This document shows positions 7,298 through 8,319 of a stretch of DNA of 8,319 bases, piece by piece (the stretch's first letter is position 1; every line of letters begins with the position of its first letter). This DNA is from Nitrospiraceae bacterium (GTDB taxonomy: Bacteria; Nitrospirota; Nitrospiria; Nitrospirales; UBA8639). The notes beneath the pieces were generated by a model. That model was not told the origin of the DNA. It saw only the letters and a list, made by a program, of their open reading frames with translations, and searched no databases. The position numbers were made by a program, and so were the translations under genes. The stretch is taken from positions 2,671 through 10,989 of the forward strand of contig DOFS01000509.1 of assembly GCA_003523945.1 (NCBI GenBank), given 5' to 3'.

Positions 7298-7698
7298 GGT
7301 CCCACCTCTGGCCTTCTACGATTTTTCTGACGGGTTAATCAATGGTGTTGGGACCTTGCTCTTCAACACTCGGGAATCGAGCAAGGTAAAAGAGCTCATG
7401 CCTTGGTTACATCCTGGGAATGTCGCGCATTCAACCTGGTGGAAACTCTCGTAGCCATAGCTGGTAACGAGCCAGATACCGACCTTTGCAGATGAGCTAA
7501 CAATTCCAATTGAAATATCCACAGAAAAGCAGGCACAGTCGACCTTGGGCTAATAGGTTTAGAAGTATTTGTCTCTCCTCATACCCTCCAAAGTCTGACT
7601 TTTCTAGCTGAAATATTCTAAGCGTTTCTTTATCATTCACATACAAAATTATTTGTCAAGCTCAACAACATAATTGCTTCACAACTACTGCCTCCTTA
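7298..7698. other. upstream region of the patatin gene, no firm gene
   Basis: A 68-codon minus-strand frame (7316-7522, GTG start, no ribosome binding site) sits just upstream of the patatin gene and in the same frame, separated by one TAG and 18 bases. It has no recognisable family and could be a decayed or unrelated upstream reading frame. A perfect minus-strand -35 hexamer TTGACA (7654-7659) has only a poor -10 (AATGAT, 7632-7637, 16-base spacer), so the patatin promoter is not settled. Nothing else is visible. Confidence 0.5.
7302..7309 (-). promoter_or_regulatory. ribosome binding site deciding the TTG start of the patatin gene
   Basis: On the minus strand AGAGGTGG lies six bases (counted from AGAGGT) before the TTG at 7295-7297. 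It supports initiation at this rare start codon; there is no ATG or GTG in frame between the upstream TAG and this TTG. Confidence 0.6.
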
Positions 7699-8254
7699 TG
7701 GCTGAAAGACAAGACAATGTTTTTCTCAAAAATTCATATGCAGTAAGCTTTGACATCTGTTGAAGGCCACGGAAAAAACCCTCTTCGTAACCACGTTATT
7801 CTGTTGTTTTCTCCCAAAGCGGGACACCGGTCCAAAGAAATTGCGGCCTTCCAATGGTCAGTGGTCACAGAGGGAAAAGGGAACCTGCTTGATGCCACCC
7901 GGACGCCGGAATCAAAGGTAATATGGAACGGACCATTCATTCCCCTTCATCGCCAATTGTATGTGGCGATAGCCTTCCTTATGTAGGAACACAACCGTCA
8001 CGACCTTTTTATCCCATTATTCGATCCGCTCGCAAAGGACCGATGACCCCCGCAAGTGTCGTCAAATGGTTTTGGGATCTCTATCGCAGACTGGGATTCA
8101 AGTGGTGTAGTAGTCAGTCTGGTCGGCGAACGTTTATTACGAATGCGGCTCTAAAGATTTCAGAGGCGGGAGTTTACGTGATGTACAACAATTGGCAGGT
8201 CAGGCCAACTTAACTAGGCCTCAACGCTATATCGAGGGGGAACGATTTCGCTAA
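7699..8254 (+). pseudogene. nearly full-length fossil of a short tyrosine recombinase
   Basis: Three frame segments join into one recognisable site-specific integrase of the short (about 190-residue) class. Segment 1 (about 7699-7980) has an internal TAA at 7744-7746, then PLRNHVILLFSPKAGHRSKE with the first catalytic Arg at 7828-7830, and FIPLHRQL. Segment 2 (about 7985-8169) contains GPMTPASVVKWF and CSSQSGRRTFIT. Segment 3 (8171-8254) contains SLRDVQQLAGQANL and QRYIEG, with the catalytic Tyr codon at 8228-8230. The second catalytic Arg is kept (8124-8126), but both active-site histidines of the family (CSSHSGRR and LAGHA) are Gln here (8115-8117 and 8201-8203). One stop, two frameshifts and two lost catalytic residues mean it is inactive. 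The family's last residues may continue in another frame (NDFAKMK, about 8241-8261) right up to the lolD fragment. Confidence 0.85.
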
Positions 8255-8319
8255 AATGAAGTGGGACTCTCTCATCGCCTGCACCATAAACCAGGGGAAT
8301 TATCCGGAGGAGAGCAGCA
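8255..8319 (+). pseudogene. lolD: internal fragment of lolD at the right end
   Basis: The frame reads NEVGLSHRL and then [13 protein letters not shown], the segment just before and within the ABC signature of LolD. It lies in the same reading phase as the gene at the left end, so joining the two ends gives one continuous LolD C-terminal frame. Immediately upstream is a TAA (8252-8254) and the recombinase fossil, so the N-terminal half with Walker A is missing on this side. Residues before about 8262 could equally belong to the tail of the recombinase, so the exact breakpoint is uncertain by about ten bases. Confidence 0.7.
8280..8319 (+). repeat. terminal direct repeat, right copy
   Basis: This is the exact copy of bases 1-40. 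The base before it (8279, C) completes a Leu codon that fits LolD. See the left copy for interpretations. Confidence 0.97.

Noticed and set aside
1..8319. tRNA gene or plasmid replication origin.
   Set aside because: I found no cloverleaf-like segment, no rep gene and no iteron array on either strand by reading; a covariance-model search was not possible here.

Overview
The window looks like accessory DNA from a Gram-negative bacterium. The evidence is a lolD-type ABC transporter gene, a lipoprotein signal peptide and two decayed proteobacterial/nitrospirotal-style tyrosine recombinases. Nitrospirota is my best guess from the style of LolD and of the short integrase, but nothing here proves it. 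The first and last 40 bases are identical, and the LolD reading frame runs unbroken from the right end into the left end. The piece is therefore either a true circle of 8279 bp, or a linear segment lying between two copies of the same lolD stretch. I see no replication, partition or mobilisation gene.

Layout: (1) 1-284, + strand, 3' part of lolD (signature motif, Walker B, H-loop). (2) 285-743, no recognisable gene, but a plausible extended -10 promoter at 579-607. (3) 744-1790 and 1794-4475, + strand, two tightly coupled intact genes: an AAA+ ATPase and a large subtilisin-like serine protease. Together they match the IetA/IetS pair, known as an incompatibility/toxin module on Agrobacterium plasmids and listed among anti-phage systems. 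A hairpin with a T-rich tail follows. (4) 4560-4803, - strand, the C-terminal fossil of a tyrosine recombinase, never reported as an ORF because it has no start codon and is frameshifted. (5) 4804-5290, AT-rich DNA without a convincing gene. (6) 5291-7297, - strand, an intact patatin-like phospholipase with a putative lipoprotein signal peptide, visibly more AT-rich than the ATPase/protease pair. (7) 7298-7698, no clear gene. (8) about 7699-8254, + strand, a nearly full-length fossil of a second, short tyrosine recombinase with one stop, two frameshifts and both catalytic histidines changed to glutamine. It runs directly into (9) a second lolD fragment, 8255-8319.

The coherent functional unit is the ATPase-protease pair. 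The ATPase should bind and remodel a partner and control the protease, and the pair would act in cell protection or element stability. It and the phospholipase gene are embedded in recombinase wreckage next to a duplicated or circularly joined lolD segment. This is what an old integrated element or defence-island remnant would look like. The strongest points for follow-up are the junction (circle or duplication) and the intact IetAS pair surviving among dead recombinases.
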